From: Pseudomonas sp.
GTDB lineage: Bacteria; Pseudomonadota; Gammaproteobacteria; Pseudomonadales; Pseudomonadaceae
Direction of reading: 5' to 3'
DNA: 64,000 nt
Assembly: GCF_030147005.1 (NCBI RefSeq)
Contig: NZ_JASLAW010000046.1
Span: forward strand, 1 to 64,000
Below the pieces are notes generated by a model. That model was given only the letters and a program-made list of their open reading frames with translations. It made no database searches and had not been told where the DNA came from. Below, piece after piece: positions 42,603 to 51,202 of this stretch. The position numbers and the translations under genes were made by a program. Each line of letters opens with the position of its first letter. Position 1 is the stretch's first letter.

Positions 42603-43612
42603 CGACCGAACATCACACGGGACAGCTGCAAACCCAGGCGCCCGTCGATTTCCACCAACTGCCCCTGGCCAATAGGCCGGTCACCGTAATAGAGACCGGC
42701 CATGCCCGGCGCGTAACCGGCAATGCCCAGCACCGCACCGGGTGCCAGGTTGCGCAACTCGCCCAGGGTCAGGTTCAGCGTGCCGCAGCGCACATTCAAG
42801 GCCATGCTCAGCTCATCGAACGGCTCGTGGCCGAACACATCCACCACGGGCTCGTCTTCCTCATCCCCAGGGTAATGGGGGGCTATGAATTCTTCGTCCA
42901 AAGACGCGTCCTCGATTGAAGTAAGGGTCAGGCACAACGGCCCGCTGTCATCGTCAATGCGTCCGTGCAGTCGCTGCGTACCAACCTGCAGGTAGCCATC
43001 TCCCTGGCCGCGAAAAAACGTCTGCTCAAGAATCAGCACATCACCGGCCCGCAGGCTGCGGGTTTGCTCGATCGATAGCTGCAAACGCCCAAGGGGCACC
43101 GCAATGGCCAGTGGAAACGACGCTGGCAGTGGCCGGGCCGTGGCGCGCCATGGCCCGGCAGCGCACAACGCCAGGAAGCTCTCGGGGGCCAGCCACATAT
43201 ACCCCTCGACCCGGGCAGCCCCCAGGGCCACAGTGAGTCGGCAGCCAAACGCCTTGGGGCGCGGGACGTCAAGCAACCGCACATACCCCAACAGTGTTCT
43301 TACCTGAGGGCTCAGGTGATGCTGAAACAGTGCCCAGAACCAGGACTCCGGATCGTTGCCGGACGGGGCCAACGTGACCGGGCACTCACCCAACAGACTG
43401 AGCAAAGGCCCTGCCTCGGCGAGCGCCAGCACACCACACGAGGTTTCAAAGCACACCACCTCGCCAGTGGCGGGAGCACGGCCCGGCTCGAGCCTTAATT
43501 CGCCACGCTGGGCGGCCACCTGAAACGGCAGGCACAGGCCACGCCCCAGTCGATGACGTGCCGCAACCGTGTCGCTTCTGACTGAACGCAAGCTCAACAG
43601 CCGCATTATCAT
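42599..43612 (-). CDS. hrcQ: Type III secretion C-ring protein HrcQ, unsplit
   Basis: SctQ/FliN-type sorting platform protein. The 337-residue product has a poorly conserved N-terminal part and two SPOA-like regions (LSIEQTRSLRAGDVLILEQ, about 178-196, and LTLGELRNLAPGAVLGI, about 280-296). In P. syringae this protein is encoded by two adjacent genes (hrcQA, hrcQB); here it is one reading frame. Starts by ATGA at the hrpP stop. Confidence 0.9.
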   Translation of the reverse strand: MIMRLLSLRSVRSDTVAARHRLGRGLCLPFQVAAQRGELRLEPGRAPATGEVVCFETSCGVLALAEAGPLLSLLGECPVTLAPSGNDPESWFWALFQHHLSPQVRTLLGYVRLLDVPRPKAFGCRLTVALGAARVEGYMWLAPESFLALCAAGPWRATARPLPASFPLAIAVPLGRLQLSIEQTRSLRAGDVLILEQTFFRGQGDGYLQVGTQRLHGRIDDDSGPLCLTLTSIEDASLDEEFIAPHYPGDEEDEPVVDVFGHEPFDELSMALNVRCGTLNLTLGELRNLAPGAVLGIAGYAPGMAGLYYGDRPIGQGQLVEIDGRLGLQLSRVMFGR

Positions 43613-44067
43613 GGGCCGCCGACAGTGGGCAGGTGCAGGCTGACCGGCTGCCCCAGCACCATCGCGAATCGATCTTCACACGCTTGCCGCATACCACTGA
43701 GCCAGCGCGCCGTCTCGTGCTCTTGCGCCTCCAGGTCAATGCCCCAGGCGCCGTGTTCGCGGCGCACGCGGGCGTTGATTCGTCCCAGGCGAGGCAAGTA
43801 CAACACCGCCTGAAGCGGCCACTGCGAGGCTGCGTCCATACGCGGCGCCAGTTGTTCGGCAAGCGCCTCGATCATCGCAACACCGTGCGATCCCTTCGTG
43901 CCCGACAGCGAAGCCTGCGCACCTGAGCCATCACTGTCATCCGTCCACAGCTGGGCAAATACCCGCATCAACTCCGCGGGCACCATCCCCGCGGTTCCCG
44001 GCTCACGATTCTCTCGTGTGTCACCCAGACGTGAACGTTCAGAAGGCTTATCGGAAACCTGGCTCAT
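43609..44067 (-). CDS. hrpP: Type III secretion needle/pilus length regulator HrpP (SctP)
   Basis: A 152-residue protein with a low-complexity N-terminus and a C-terminal T3S4-like domain (about 75-150: WPLQAVLYLPRLGRINARVRREHGAWGIDLEAQEHETARWL). The ATG at 44067 forms an ATGA overlap with hrpO; longer starts would lie within hrpO. HrpP switches secretion from pilus to effectors in P. syringae, where it is a little longer (about 190). Confidence 0.82.
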   Translation of the reverse strand: MSQVSDKPSERSRLGDTRENREPGTAGMVPAELMRVFAQLWTDDSDGSGAQASLSGTKGSHGVAMIEALAEQLAPRMDAASQWPLQAVLYLPRLGRINARVRREHGAWGIDLEAQEHETARWLSGMRQACEDRFAMVLGQPVSLHLPTVGGP

Positions 44068-44492
44068 GTCAGCTCCTGCGTCAGTAAAAGGGATAACTCC
44101 TGGAGTTTTTCCACCTGCCGCAAGCATTCGGTGACTTGTTTCTGAGCATTGCCGATGCGGGCCTGCTTTTCTTCCCGCTGCTCATTCAATGCCTCCAACT
44201 GCCCTATTTCGCGCAGGGTGTTGGCAGACAACGAACGCTCCTGACTTCCCCAGGATTTCAGGGCCTGCAAGGTAATAACCTGCCCCTGATGCTGGTTGAG
44301 CAATTGCGCGCTCTGCCGCGCCTCCTCCTGCCGGGTGCGCTCGAGTGCATCCTGAGCCTGCTGGATATGGGCAAGCAAAGACTGCTGAGCCCGCTTCGCT
44401 TCACGCAGCGCACGCTCGGCCCGGTCAGCCCGGTGTCGGCGCAGGCGACGCAGCGTCTCGACTTCACCGAGCAGCACGTCCGAATGGGACAT
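44064..44492 (-). CDS. hrpO: Type III secretion central stalk protein HrpO (SctO)
   Basis: A 142-residue FliJ/SctO-type coiled-coil protein (nearly all helix, about 10-140, rich in Arg, Gln, Glu), expected to connect HrcN with HrcV. Overlaps hrcN end by 29 bp. Called by coiled-coil pattern and position after hrcN. Confidence 0.85.
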   Translation of the reverse strand: MSHSDVLLGEVETLRRLRRHRADRAERALREAKRAQQSLLAHIQQAQDALERTRQEEARQSAQLLNQHQGQVITLQALKSWGSQERSLSANTLREIGQLEALNEQREEKQARIGNAQKQVTECLRQVEKLQELSLLLTQELT

Positions 44493-45837
44493 TGGCCGTC
44501 AGCTCCTTGAGGTATTCCAGGGTGGTTTCCATCGAGGCGGGCTCACGCAAGTCCTGGCGCAAAAAACCATCGACAGCCTGGCGACTGTCCACGGCCAGGT
44601 CGGTCAGCGCGTCGCTGCCAGGCTGGTATTCCCCCAGCTTGAGCATCAGTTCGATCTGCTGATAGGCCGACAGCAGGCGTCGCAAGGCCGTACCCGCGTG
44701 GATATCCGCAGGCTCGGCGACGTTGCTCAAGATTCGCGAAAGGCTCGCCAGTACATCCACCGCCGGATAGTGCCCACGCTCGGCCAACTTACGTGACAGC
44801 ACGATATGCCCGTCCAGGAGCGAGCGAACTTCGTCGGCTACCGGATCGTTCATGGAGTCCTGCTCGATCAGTACGGTATAGATCGCAGTGATCACCCCAT
44901 CGCGGGTCAACCCCGCGCGTTCTACAAGTCGCGGCAACAGGCTGTACACCGAAGGCGGCAGGCCGCCGCGGCCCAGGGGCTCGCCGGCGGCCAAGCCGAT
45001 TTCGCGCTGGGCCCGGGCGAAACGGGTCAGGGAGTCAATCAACAGCAATACCCGTTTCCCCTTGCGCCGAAAGCCTTCAGCCAATGCAGTGGCCGTAAAG
45101 GCTGCACGTGCCCGCTCCATGCTGGAACGATCGGACGTTGCACACACCAGTACCGCTTTGGAGCGCAGTTGCTCGTCGAGTTCATGATCGAGGAATTCGC
45201 GCAGCTCCCGGCCCCGCTCCCCGATCAGGCCGAACACGATGACATCGCAATCAACGTTACGGGCGATCTCGGCCAACAGCGTGGTCTTGCCGCAGCCTGC
45301 ACCGGCGAACAGGCCTACACGCTGGCCTTCGCCCAGCGTCAGCAAGCCGTCGATCGAACGCACCCCGGTGGCCAGCGCGCGATTGATGCGTGGCCGCTCA
45401 GTGGGCAACGGCGCCTCGCACAACACTGCGCTCGAGTCAGACACGTGCGTCTCGACAAACGCACTGGCACCCTCTCCGGTGATCGGCCGGCCAAAACCAT
45501 CCAGTACCTGACCCAGCAATGCTTCGCTGACCTGCACCCGATGCGAGACCCCGAGACGCTCCACGCCAGCCCCCACCTGCACCCCTTCAAGGTTGCCCAG
45601 GGCACTGAGCACGGCATCCTGTTGATCGAAACCGATGATTTCCGCCAGCATGTAGTCGCCTGGCTTTTTTTCTACCTGACACAAATCACCGATGCGCGCC
45701 TGAGGCAGCCGGCATTGCAATAACATGCCGTTTACGCGCTGGATCCGCCCCCGCATCGTCACGGGCGAGAAACTGGCCAACGATCCCGCCTGGCGCTTCT
45801 GCCAGGCGTCGAGGCGCGCTTGCAGCTCCGCGCTCAC
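44464..45837 (-). CDS. hrcN: Type III secretion ATPase
   Basis: SctN ATPase, 457 residues, that removes chaperones and unfolds substrates. Walker A GAGCGKTT at 179-186, VFGLIGERGRELREF, Walker B VLLLIDSLTRFARAQREIGLA and SGEPxxRxG-like AAGEPLGRGGLPPSVYSLLPRLVERAG are all present. Overlaps hrpQ by 4 bp. Confidence 0.97.
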   Translation of the reverse strand: MSAELQARLDAWQKRQAGSLASFSPVTMRGRIQRVNGMLLQCRLPQARIGDLCQVEKKPGDYMLAEIIGFDQQDAVLSALGNLEGVQVGAGVERLGVSHRVQVSEALLGQVLDGFGRPITGEGASAFVETHVSDSSAVLCEAPLPTERPRINRALATGVRSIDGLLTLGEGQRVGLFAGAGCGKTTLLAEIARNVDCDVIVFGLIGERGRELREFLDHELDEQLRSKAVLVCATSDRSSMERARAAFTATALAEGFRRKGKRVLLLIDSLTRFARAQREIGLAAGEPLGRGGLPPSVYSLLPRLVERAGLTRDGVITAIYTVLIEQDSMNDPVADEVRSLLDGHIVLSRKLAERGHYPAVDVLASLSRILSNVAEPADIHAGTALRRLLSAYQQIELMLKLGEYQPGSDALTDLAVDSRQAVDGFLRQDLREPASMETTLEYLKELTANVPFGRAAR

Positions 45838-46742
45838 CAGCGCACCTCATAACGCTGTACGCCATCGAAGACCACTTTGCTGTTGTCGATCAGCACCAGG
45901 CGCAGGCCGTCCACTTCATCACCGACAAACAGTCGGCTCCCCTCCTCCAAAACCACGTGACCATTCGGCCCGCCCACGATCTGCACAATTTTGAAGGGCA
46001 GGGCTCCATCACGTGCGCGCACACGACTTATCACCGGCACTGCGCTATCGAACTGCTCGCCAAAACGGCTGAGCATGCGCGCGACCAGCTCCACTTCATC
46101 CTGTGAAACGTCGCCACTGAGCGCAACTTGCCCATTGATCACTTGCAAAGTGATCCGCTGGCTCAATTCACGTTCGCTGAGCATTTTCAGCAACTGCTGG
46201 CGCACCTCGAACGGCGAGCCCAGTTCAGGCTTTTGAATCACCGGCGACATCAGCGACGCCTGAGCATTGCGCTCTCCGCTGAAGATAATCCCGGCCGCCG
46301 CGATGATCACGGCAAACGCGAGTACCAGGCTGAGCAAACGCTTTTGTTGGGACGATGAAATGGCCGACAGTTTCAACGCGAGCGGCGCTTGCACCACCGG
46401 TTCGGAGAGTGGCGGTGCCGGCGCGGGAGCCGGGGCCTGCGGCCAAGGCTGATCGGCCGGGCTGACGCACAAGCGAACGCAGCCAATCAAAAAGACCGTA
46501 TTGAGCGCAAGGTCGCCGATCTGCGCCAACGCTTGCCCACCACTGTCTTTAAGCAGTCCTGCCTCGGCCTGCACCGACCAACAGCCATCGGCCAAACGCA
46601 AACGTGCGTGATGCTCGAGAACCCCGGGATCGTTTAACAGCAGATCAGCGTCCGGGTTGGCACCCAGGCTCCACTGTTCACCAAACAACGGCAGCGCAGC
46701 GCCCTGATGCAAACCATCCAGCACCCGCAGCTCGAACATCAT
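45834..46742 (-). CDS. hrpQ: Type III secretion inner membrane ring protein HrpQ (SctD)
   Basis: A 302-residue outer ring protein of the inner membrane: N-terminal FHA-like cytoplasmic domain (about 1-95, FELRVLDGLHQGAALPL), one membrane helix (about 138-157), and periplasmic ring domains with a BON-like part (QVINGQVALSGDVSQDEVELV). Start ATG at 46742 with GAGGGAGG upstream; the longer in-frame start would place the N-terminus outside the FHA core. Confidence 0.87.
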   Translation of the reverse strand: MMFELRVLDGLHQGAALPLFGEQWSLGANPDADLLLNDPGVLEHHARLRLADGCWSVQAEAGLLKDSGGQALAQIGDLALNTVFLIGCVRLCVSPADQPWPQAPAPAPAPPLSEPVVQAPLALKLSAISSSQQKRLLSLVLAFAVIIAAAGIIFSGERNAQASLMSPVIQKPELGSPFEVRQQLLKMLSERELSQRITLQVINGQVALSGDVSQDEVELVARMLSRFGEQFDSAVPVISRVRARDGALPFKIVQIVGGPNGHVVLEEGSRLFVGDEVDGLRLVLIDNSKVVFDGVQRYEVRW

Positions 46743-46776
46743 GGAGCCTCCCTCGAACCGGAACGGAATAAGTTGC

Positions 46777-48870
46777 TCATGCCGCGGCTCCACGCATCGG
46801 TTCGTCCTGACCCAAGTCGAAACGGCCCAACACCTTGACCTTGGAATTGCTGCCCAGCTCGGCGAAAGACATCACCGGCACATGGTTGAATTCATCCAAC
46901 AACAAAGCGCGCAAGGGACTGCGCAGGTCTTGAGCTACCAGCAGTACGCTCTTGGTTTTCGGCCGCAGCGAAAACGCCTGATTGAGCAGGCCGACCAGGG
47001 CGGCACTGCTGTCGTTATCGAGGGCAAAAAACACCCCGCTCTGGGTTTGGCGCAAGGCTTCGCGCAGGATGTTTTCGGTCTGCGGCGACAATAGCCAAGC
47101 GTGCAGGCCATCGGGCTCGCTGTACTGGTGGAAAATCTGAGACTTGAGGGCAATACGTGCGTAATCGGCCAGGGCATCCGGTTCGCGTTCATGCTGGCCG
47201 TACTCAATCAACGATTCGACGATCAACCGTACGGCACGCAATGGCACGCCCTCGGCCGCCAAGCGCTGCAGTACTGAAGAAAAACGCGAAAGCGGCATGA
47301 TGCGCTGCAGTTCCTGCACCAATTCCGGCTGGTTGTGCTCAAGCCAACTGAGGATCGACTTGCTTTCCTGGATCCCGAGAAATCGCGGCCCGCTCAGCAG
47401 CATTGCCCGCTTCATGCGTTCGATGATCAGGCTCTGGGCACTGAAATATTCGACTTGAGGGTCGTCGAGCAACGGATCGTCCGGGGCGAGCCACAACCAG
47501 TCCGCTTCGTCGCGCTCAGACAGCCCTCTTTGCCCACGGTCCGGAGGCTGCGCCAGGGAGGCATACTCCACCGCCACCCGGTCGCTGAGGGTTGCCGTCA
47601 CGACCGGTACTTCATGCACGCAAAAGCGCATCTCATCGGCAGCCAGCGACTCATTGAACTCGGCTTCGAACGGCGGCAGCGTCAAACCGATATTGGCGAC
47701 CAGTGCATTTCGGGCCTGACGAATCTTTTGAACGATGTCGATGACCTCGGGGGCCCCGTACATCTGACTGTTGAATTGCAGCAGATAGGGCCGTGACGGG
47801 TCGAAGCCACGCAGGTCTTCATTACCGTTCTCTTCCGGACGTACCGCTTTCTGGTCCGGCGCCTCAGGGGCGTCCTCGCGCTGACGCTGGCGCATAAGGT
47901 AGTAACCCAGGGTGCCGGTCATCAGCGAAATCAGAATGAACACCACGGTGGGCATGCCCGGAAGCGCGGCAAAGGCCAACATGCCCACCGACGCGATCAT
48001 CCAGCTCTTGGGTTCGCTGGTCATCTGCCGGGCTATTTCGGCGCCCATGTTGCTGACGCCCTTGCGCCCGTCCGGCGCCACTCGGGTAATGATCATGCCC
48101 GCAGTCAGGGAGATCAGCAGCGCGGGGATCTGCGCGATCAGGCCGTCACCGATGGTCAGTACCGAATACAACGCGATCGACTCACCCGCGCTCATCCCAT
48201 GCTGGAACATGCCGGTAGAAAAGCCCCCCAGCAGGTTGATGACCACGATGATCAAACCGGCAATGGCGTCGCCCTTGACGAACTTCATGGCCCCGTCCAT
48301 GGCACCGAACAGCTGGCTTTCACGGGATAACTGCTCACGCTTGTCCCGTGCCTGCACACCGTCGATCAACCCGGCGCGCAAGTCGCTATCGATCGACATC
48401 TGCTTGCCCGGCATCGCGTCCAGACTGAAGCGGGCAGCCACTTCGGCGACCCGCTCCGAACCTTTAGTGATCACCAGGAAGTTGACGATGGTCAGGATCA
48501 TGAAAATCACCAGACCCACCGCCAGGTTGCCGCCCACCACGAAATTACCGAATGCTTCCACAATGTCGCCCGCGTCCTGCTCCAGCAGAATCAAGCGCGT
48601 GGTGGCGATCGACAGGGCCAGGCGAAACATGGTGGTCAGCAGCAAAATCGATGGAAACGACGAGAACGCCAACGGCCCTGGGAGATAGAGCGCCAGTACG
48701 ATCAATAAGCAGGAAATACAGATATTCAATGCGATCAGGATGTCCACCAGCCAAGTGGGCAGCGGCACAATGAAGATAAACACGATGGCCATGACCACCA
48801 CCGCGCCGAGCACTTCGGCACGCCGCGCCACCTTGAGCAGTACGCCATTGATCGATGACAGCAGTGTCAC
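46777..48870 (-). CDS. hrcV: Type III secretion major export apparatus protein
   Basis: SctV/FlhA family. The 697-residue product has eight membrane helices in the first 320 residues (VVVMAIVFIFIVPLPTWLVDI, GLVIFMILTIVNFLVITKGSERVAEVAARFSLDAMPGKQMSIDSDLRAG with the conserved FHIPEP-type region) and a C-terminal cytoplasmic ring domain. The GTG at 48870 overlaps the hrpJ stop (GTGA) and gives normal length; a longer ATG start further up lies inside hrpJ. Confidence 0.94.
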   Translation of the reverse strand: MTLLSSINGVLLKVARRAEVLGAVVVMAIVFIFIVPLPTWLVDILIALNICISCLLIVLALYLPGPLAFSSFPSILLLTTMFRLALSIATTRLILLEQDAGDIVEAFGNFVVGGNLAVGLVIFMILTIVNFLVITKGSERVAEVAARFSLDAMPGKQMSIDSDLRAGLIDGVQARDKREQLSRESQLFGAMDGAMKFVKGDAIAGLIIVVINLLGGFSTGMFQHGMSAGESIALYSVLTIGDGLIAQIPALLISLTAGMIITRVAPDGRKGVSNMGAEIARQMTSEPKSWMIASVGMLAFAALPGMPTVVFILISLMTGTLGYYLMRQRQREDAPEAPDQKAVRPEENGNEDLRGFDPSRPYLLQFNSQMYGAPEVIDIVQKIRQARNALVANIGLTLPPFEAEFNESLAADEMRFCVHEVPVVTATLSDRVAVEYASLAQPPDRGQRGLSERDEADWLWLAPDDPLLDDPQVEYFSAQSLIIERMKRAMLLSGPRFLGIQESKSILSWLEHNQPELVQELQRIMPLSRFSSVLQRLAAEGVPLRAVRLIVESLIEYGQHEREPDALADYARIALKSQIFHQYSEPDGLHAWLLSPQTENILREALRQTQSGVFFALDNDSSAALVGLLNQAFSLRPKTKSVLLVAQDLRSPLRALLLDEFNHVPVMSFAELGSNSKVKVLGRFDLGQDEPMRGAAA

Positions 48871-49931
48871 CCGAACGTCCTCGTCTCGCCGGCAAACTTC
48901 AGGTGGCCGCGCTCTTCGCGGGCCCACTCAAGCATGACGTCCTTGAAAGCTTTCACGGCAGAAGCCTGGGATTGAGCATCAAGCCACCAGGCCCTGGGGA
49001 GTGCTTTTATTTCCGTGGACAATTCATTGAGCGACCGCAGCCGGGCGGCAAGCAGCGCACCCCCAAATTCGCTGGCCAGCCTTTGCACCTCGGCCGCATC
49101 GATACCGGTACTGGCGTAACCTAGAAAACGCTGCAGCAAACTCACCGGGTCGTGATCGACGTTCAGGCGCAGGATCAACGCCTCGCAATTGCCCAACACC
49201 GAACGTAATTCACGACACTCCGCCAAGCCCTTTAGCAACAGACGCAATTTTTCCGTGGGCACAGACTGCGTGTGCGCCGCGATATCGCCGTTCAGCGCCT
49301 GAGTCATCAGGTCAACGCCTTTGGAAAACTCCGTTAAGCCGTACATCTTTAACAGCGTTTGCAGCATCAACGCCAAGGATTGGCGAACGACCACGGAGGC
49401 GTAATAAAGCGCGCGCACATCCTGACGCTCCTGCGGGTCGGCGCTGGCTTCTTTCAACGCCAAGGCGATGTTCAGACCTGCCTGGATCGACCCGCCGAAA
49501 TCCCGCTTCAGCTCTTTCAGGGCTGCGCGTGCCAGCCCCTCTTCCACCGCTAACCCATGGGTTGTCGCTTCGTTGGCGATGAACTGAAGCACCACGAAGG
49601 CGCGCGCGGGGTCACTGTCGGCCAGGCTCACCAGTTTTTCGACAGTGGGCTTGCGCAGCAACTCGAACCGAAGCCGACGAACGACGGTTTCCAGCGTGGC
49701 TTGGCCGGGGTGACCGAGTTGTTCGTAAAGCTGCACGAGTTCCGCCACAGGCGAAACTTTTGCGCCAATGGATCGCCGGCCCAGGGCCTGCGCGTTGAGC
49801 GCCACTTCTTCGCTGAAAATCTGCGCAATGTCATCTAAGCCCTGCGAACGAACTGGCGTCTCGACAGTGCTCACAATGGGCTTGTCCGCAGGTTGGATCT
49901 GCTGCACATCGTTGAAGGATTCGACTTTCAT
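48867..49931 (-). CDS. hrpJ: Type III secretion gatekeeper HrpJ (SctW)
   Basis: A 354-residue YopN/TyeA-like protein that controls the order of secretion. Conserved HrpJ domain about 50-215 (SPVAELVQLYEQLGHPGQATLETVVRRL, DPARAFVVLQFIANEA) and a helical C-terminal TyeA-like part. First gene of the 11-gene minus-strand operon, 31 bp after the hrp box. Confidence 0.92.
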   Translation of the reverse strand: MKVESFNDVQQIQPADKPIVSTVETPVRSQGLDDIAQIFSEEVALNAQALGRRSIGAKVSPVAELVQLYEQLGHPGQATLETVVRRLRFELLRKPTVEKLVSLADSDPARAFVVLQFIANEATTHGLAVEEGLARAALKELKRDFGGSIQAGLNIALALKEASADPQERQDVRALYYASVVVRQSLALMLQTLLKMYGLTEFSKGVDLMTQALNGDIAAHTQSVPTEKLRLLLKGLAECRELRSVLGNCEALILRLNVDHDPVSLLQRFLGYASTGIDAAEVQRLASEFGGALLAARLRSLNELSTEIKALPRAWWLDAQSQASAVKAFKDVMLEWAREERGHLKFAGETRTFG

Positions 49932-49961
49932 GGGCGGGCCAGAATGGGAAGTTTGTGTCCC

Positions 49962-49990
49962 TATGTGGCTAGCCTTTGCGATTCAGTTCC
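49962..49990 (-). promoter_or_regulatory. hrp box (HrpL promoter) of the hrpJ operon
   Basis: On the minus strand: GGAACT (49990-49985)-N16-CCACATA (49968-49962), one mismatch in -35 and a full -10 match to GGAACC-N15/16-CCACNNA. It is followed by hrpJ at 49931. Confidence 0.82.
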
Positions 49991-50125
49991 ATCAAGACGT
50001 TTCACTGCGACGGCTGTGAAAATACCTGCACACCTACATCGCAGTCTTTGCAAATTACGGCAAAAAGAAGCCTCATAAAAATATATATATTTATATAAAT
50101 CAATTAGTTATGTGTTTTTCCCATT

Positions 50126-50141
50126 TGGCACAGCCAGTGCA
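50126..50141 (+). promoter_or_regulatory. Sigma-54 promoter of hrpL
   Basis: TGGCAC (50126-50131)-N5-GTGCA (50137-50141): the -24 GG is perfect and the -12 GC is at the right distance, with one change from TTGCA. It is 54 bp upstream of the hrpL ATG, and an HrpS-type activator is encoded at the other end of the island. Confidence 0.75.
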
Positions 50142-50195
50142 AAAGGGGTCCCTATCGAAACCATTTCGATAGAGCCCTCCCGGAGGAAAAGCAAC

Positions 50196-50747
50196 ATGAA
50201 AATACCTATTGGTGATCTCGCTCACCTCGTCGGCAGTTCGCCTCAGTTCATGGTCCAACTGACGGACGACCAGCAAAAGAAACTGCGACGCTTCATCCAT
50301 AAACGCGTACTCAACCCCGAAGATGCGGACGACCTTCTGCAATTGACCTACCTGGAAGCATGGCGCAACAGGGAGCGTTTCAGCGGCCAGGCCACCCTCA
50401 GCACGTGGATGTGCGGGATTGCTCAGAACTTGATCCGCAACCACTTCAGACGCATGTATTCCAAGCCCGTGCATTGCGAGTTCGATGAATCGTTGTGGCA
50501 TGGCCAGGAAGAACGCAACAGCCTGGACTGGGAGTTTGAAGTCAACCGACGCCTGGAAAAAACCCTGAGCGCCATCGACCATCTGCCCGTGGAAATGCGC
50601 AAAACGCTCTACGCTTCGCTCGAGACCGATGGTAGCTACCAGGACACCGCCGATGCGTTGGACATCCCCATCGGCACGGTACGCTCACGCTTGTCGCGCG
50701 CGCGCGAACAGCTTAAACGCGTGACTCACAACCCTTTGTTGCCTTAA
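50196..50747 (+). CDS. hrpL: ECF RNA polymerase sigma factor HrpL
   Basis: Master sigma factor of Hrp1-type secretion genes, recognising hrp boxes. The 183-residue product (P. syringae 184) has sigma region 2 (EDADDLLQLTYLEAWRNRERFSGQATLSTWMCGIAQNLIRNHFRR, about 45-90) and region 4 (ETDGSYQDTADALDIPIGTVRSRLSRAREQLKR, about 145-177). Start ATG at 50196 with GGAGGA 8 bp upstream; a longer in-frame start would overlap the sigma-54 promoter. Confidence 0.93.
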   Translation: MKIPIGDLAHLVGSSPQFMVQLTDDQQKKLRRFIHKRVLNPEDADDLLQLTYLEAWRNRERFSGQATLSTWMCGIAQNLIRNHFRRMYSKPVHCEFDESLWHGQEERNSLDWEFEVNRRLEKTLSAIDHLPVEMRKTLYASLETDGSYQDTADALDIPIGTVRSRLSRAREQLKRVTHNPLLP

Positions 50748-50764
50748 ACACCGCTATAGAAAAA

Positions 50765-50794
50765 CCGTTGGGCAAAAAGGATATCTGCCCAACG
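50765..50794 (+). terminator. Hairpin after hrpL
   Basis: Perfect 9-bp arms CGTTGGGCA (50765-50773) and TGCCCAACG (50786-50794) with a 12-base loop, starting 18 bp after the hrpL stop. No T-run, so it is a possible but not classical terminator. The remaining part to 50930 holds nothing recognised. Confidence 0.45.
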
Positions 50795-50930
50795 CGATCG
50801 ACTCTTTACGCGCGCCGCGGCAAAAGACCCGCAGCCTGAAGATCGCCCCGCCGCACCCCGCCACTCGTCGCGATCTAGCCTGTTTTACGTTAAACAGTTG
50901 AAAGCGTAGAAAAAAACTTAACAAAACCCC

Positions 50931-50959
50931 TTGACGCATTCCCGTTCTACGCGAATAAT
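50931..50959 (+). promoter_or_regulatory. Sigma-70 promoter of tRNA-Met
   Basis: TTGACG (50931-50936)-N17-AATAAT (50954-50959), with a GC-rich GCGCGCC after it that resembles a stringent discriminator. It precedes the tRNA by 11 bp. Confidence 0.75.
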
Positions 50960-50970
50960 GCGCGCCACTT

Positions 50971-51047
50971 GGCTACATAGCTCAGTTGGTTAGAGCATAG
51001 CATTCATAATGCTGGGGTCCGGGGTTCAAGTCCCTGTGTAGCCACCA
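50971..51047 (+). tRNA. tRNA-Met (CAT), elongator type
   Basis: A 77-nt cloverleaf: acceptor GGCTACA / TGTAGCC, D-arm GCTCAGTTGGTTAGAGC, anticodon CAT in the loop TTCATAA, T-loop GTTCAAGTC and encoded CCA. The first base pair G-C and this D-arm point to elongator Met rather than initiator. It marks the right edge of the type III secretion island. Confidence 0.95.
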
Positions 51048-51053
51048 AGTACT

Positions 51054-51087
51054 AAAAACGGCTTACCGAAAGGTAGGCCGTTTTTTT
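51054..51087 (+). terminator. Intrinsic terminator after tRNA-Met
   Basis: Stem AAAACGGCTTACC / GGTAGGCCGTTTT (one mismatch) with a GAAA loop and a run of seven T's. Confidence 0.92.
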
Positions 51088-51202
51088 ATGCCCGCAGGAA
51101 AGTACCGCTGAGGTATGCGCTCAAAAATACGCTCCATCTGTATTTTGACGCCCTTCACACCCACTGTTAGTGTCCGGCCTCCCTCACCACGGAGTGCTCC
51201 CG

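Noticed and set aside
32236..51100. Direct repeat (att) flanking the type III island at tRNA-Met
   Set aside because: No copy of the tRNA 3' end was found near the ychF side, and no integrase gene is present. The island is on the 5' side of the tRNA, not the usual integration side.
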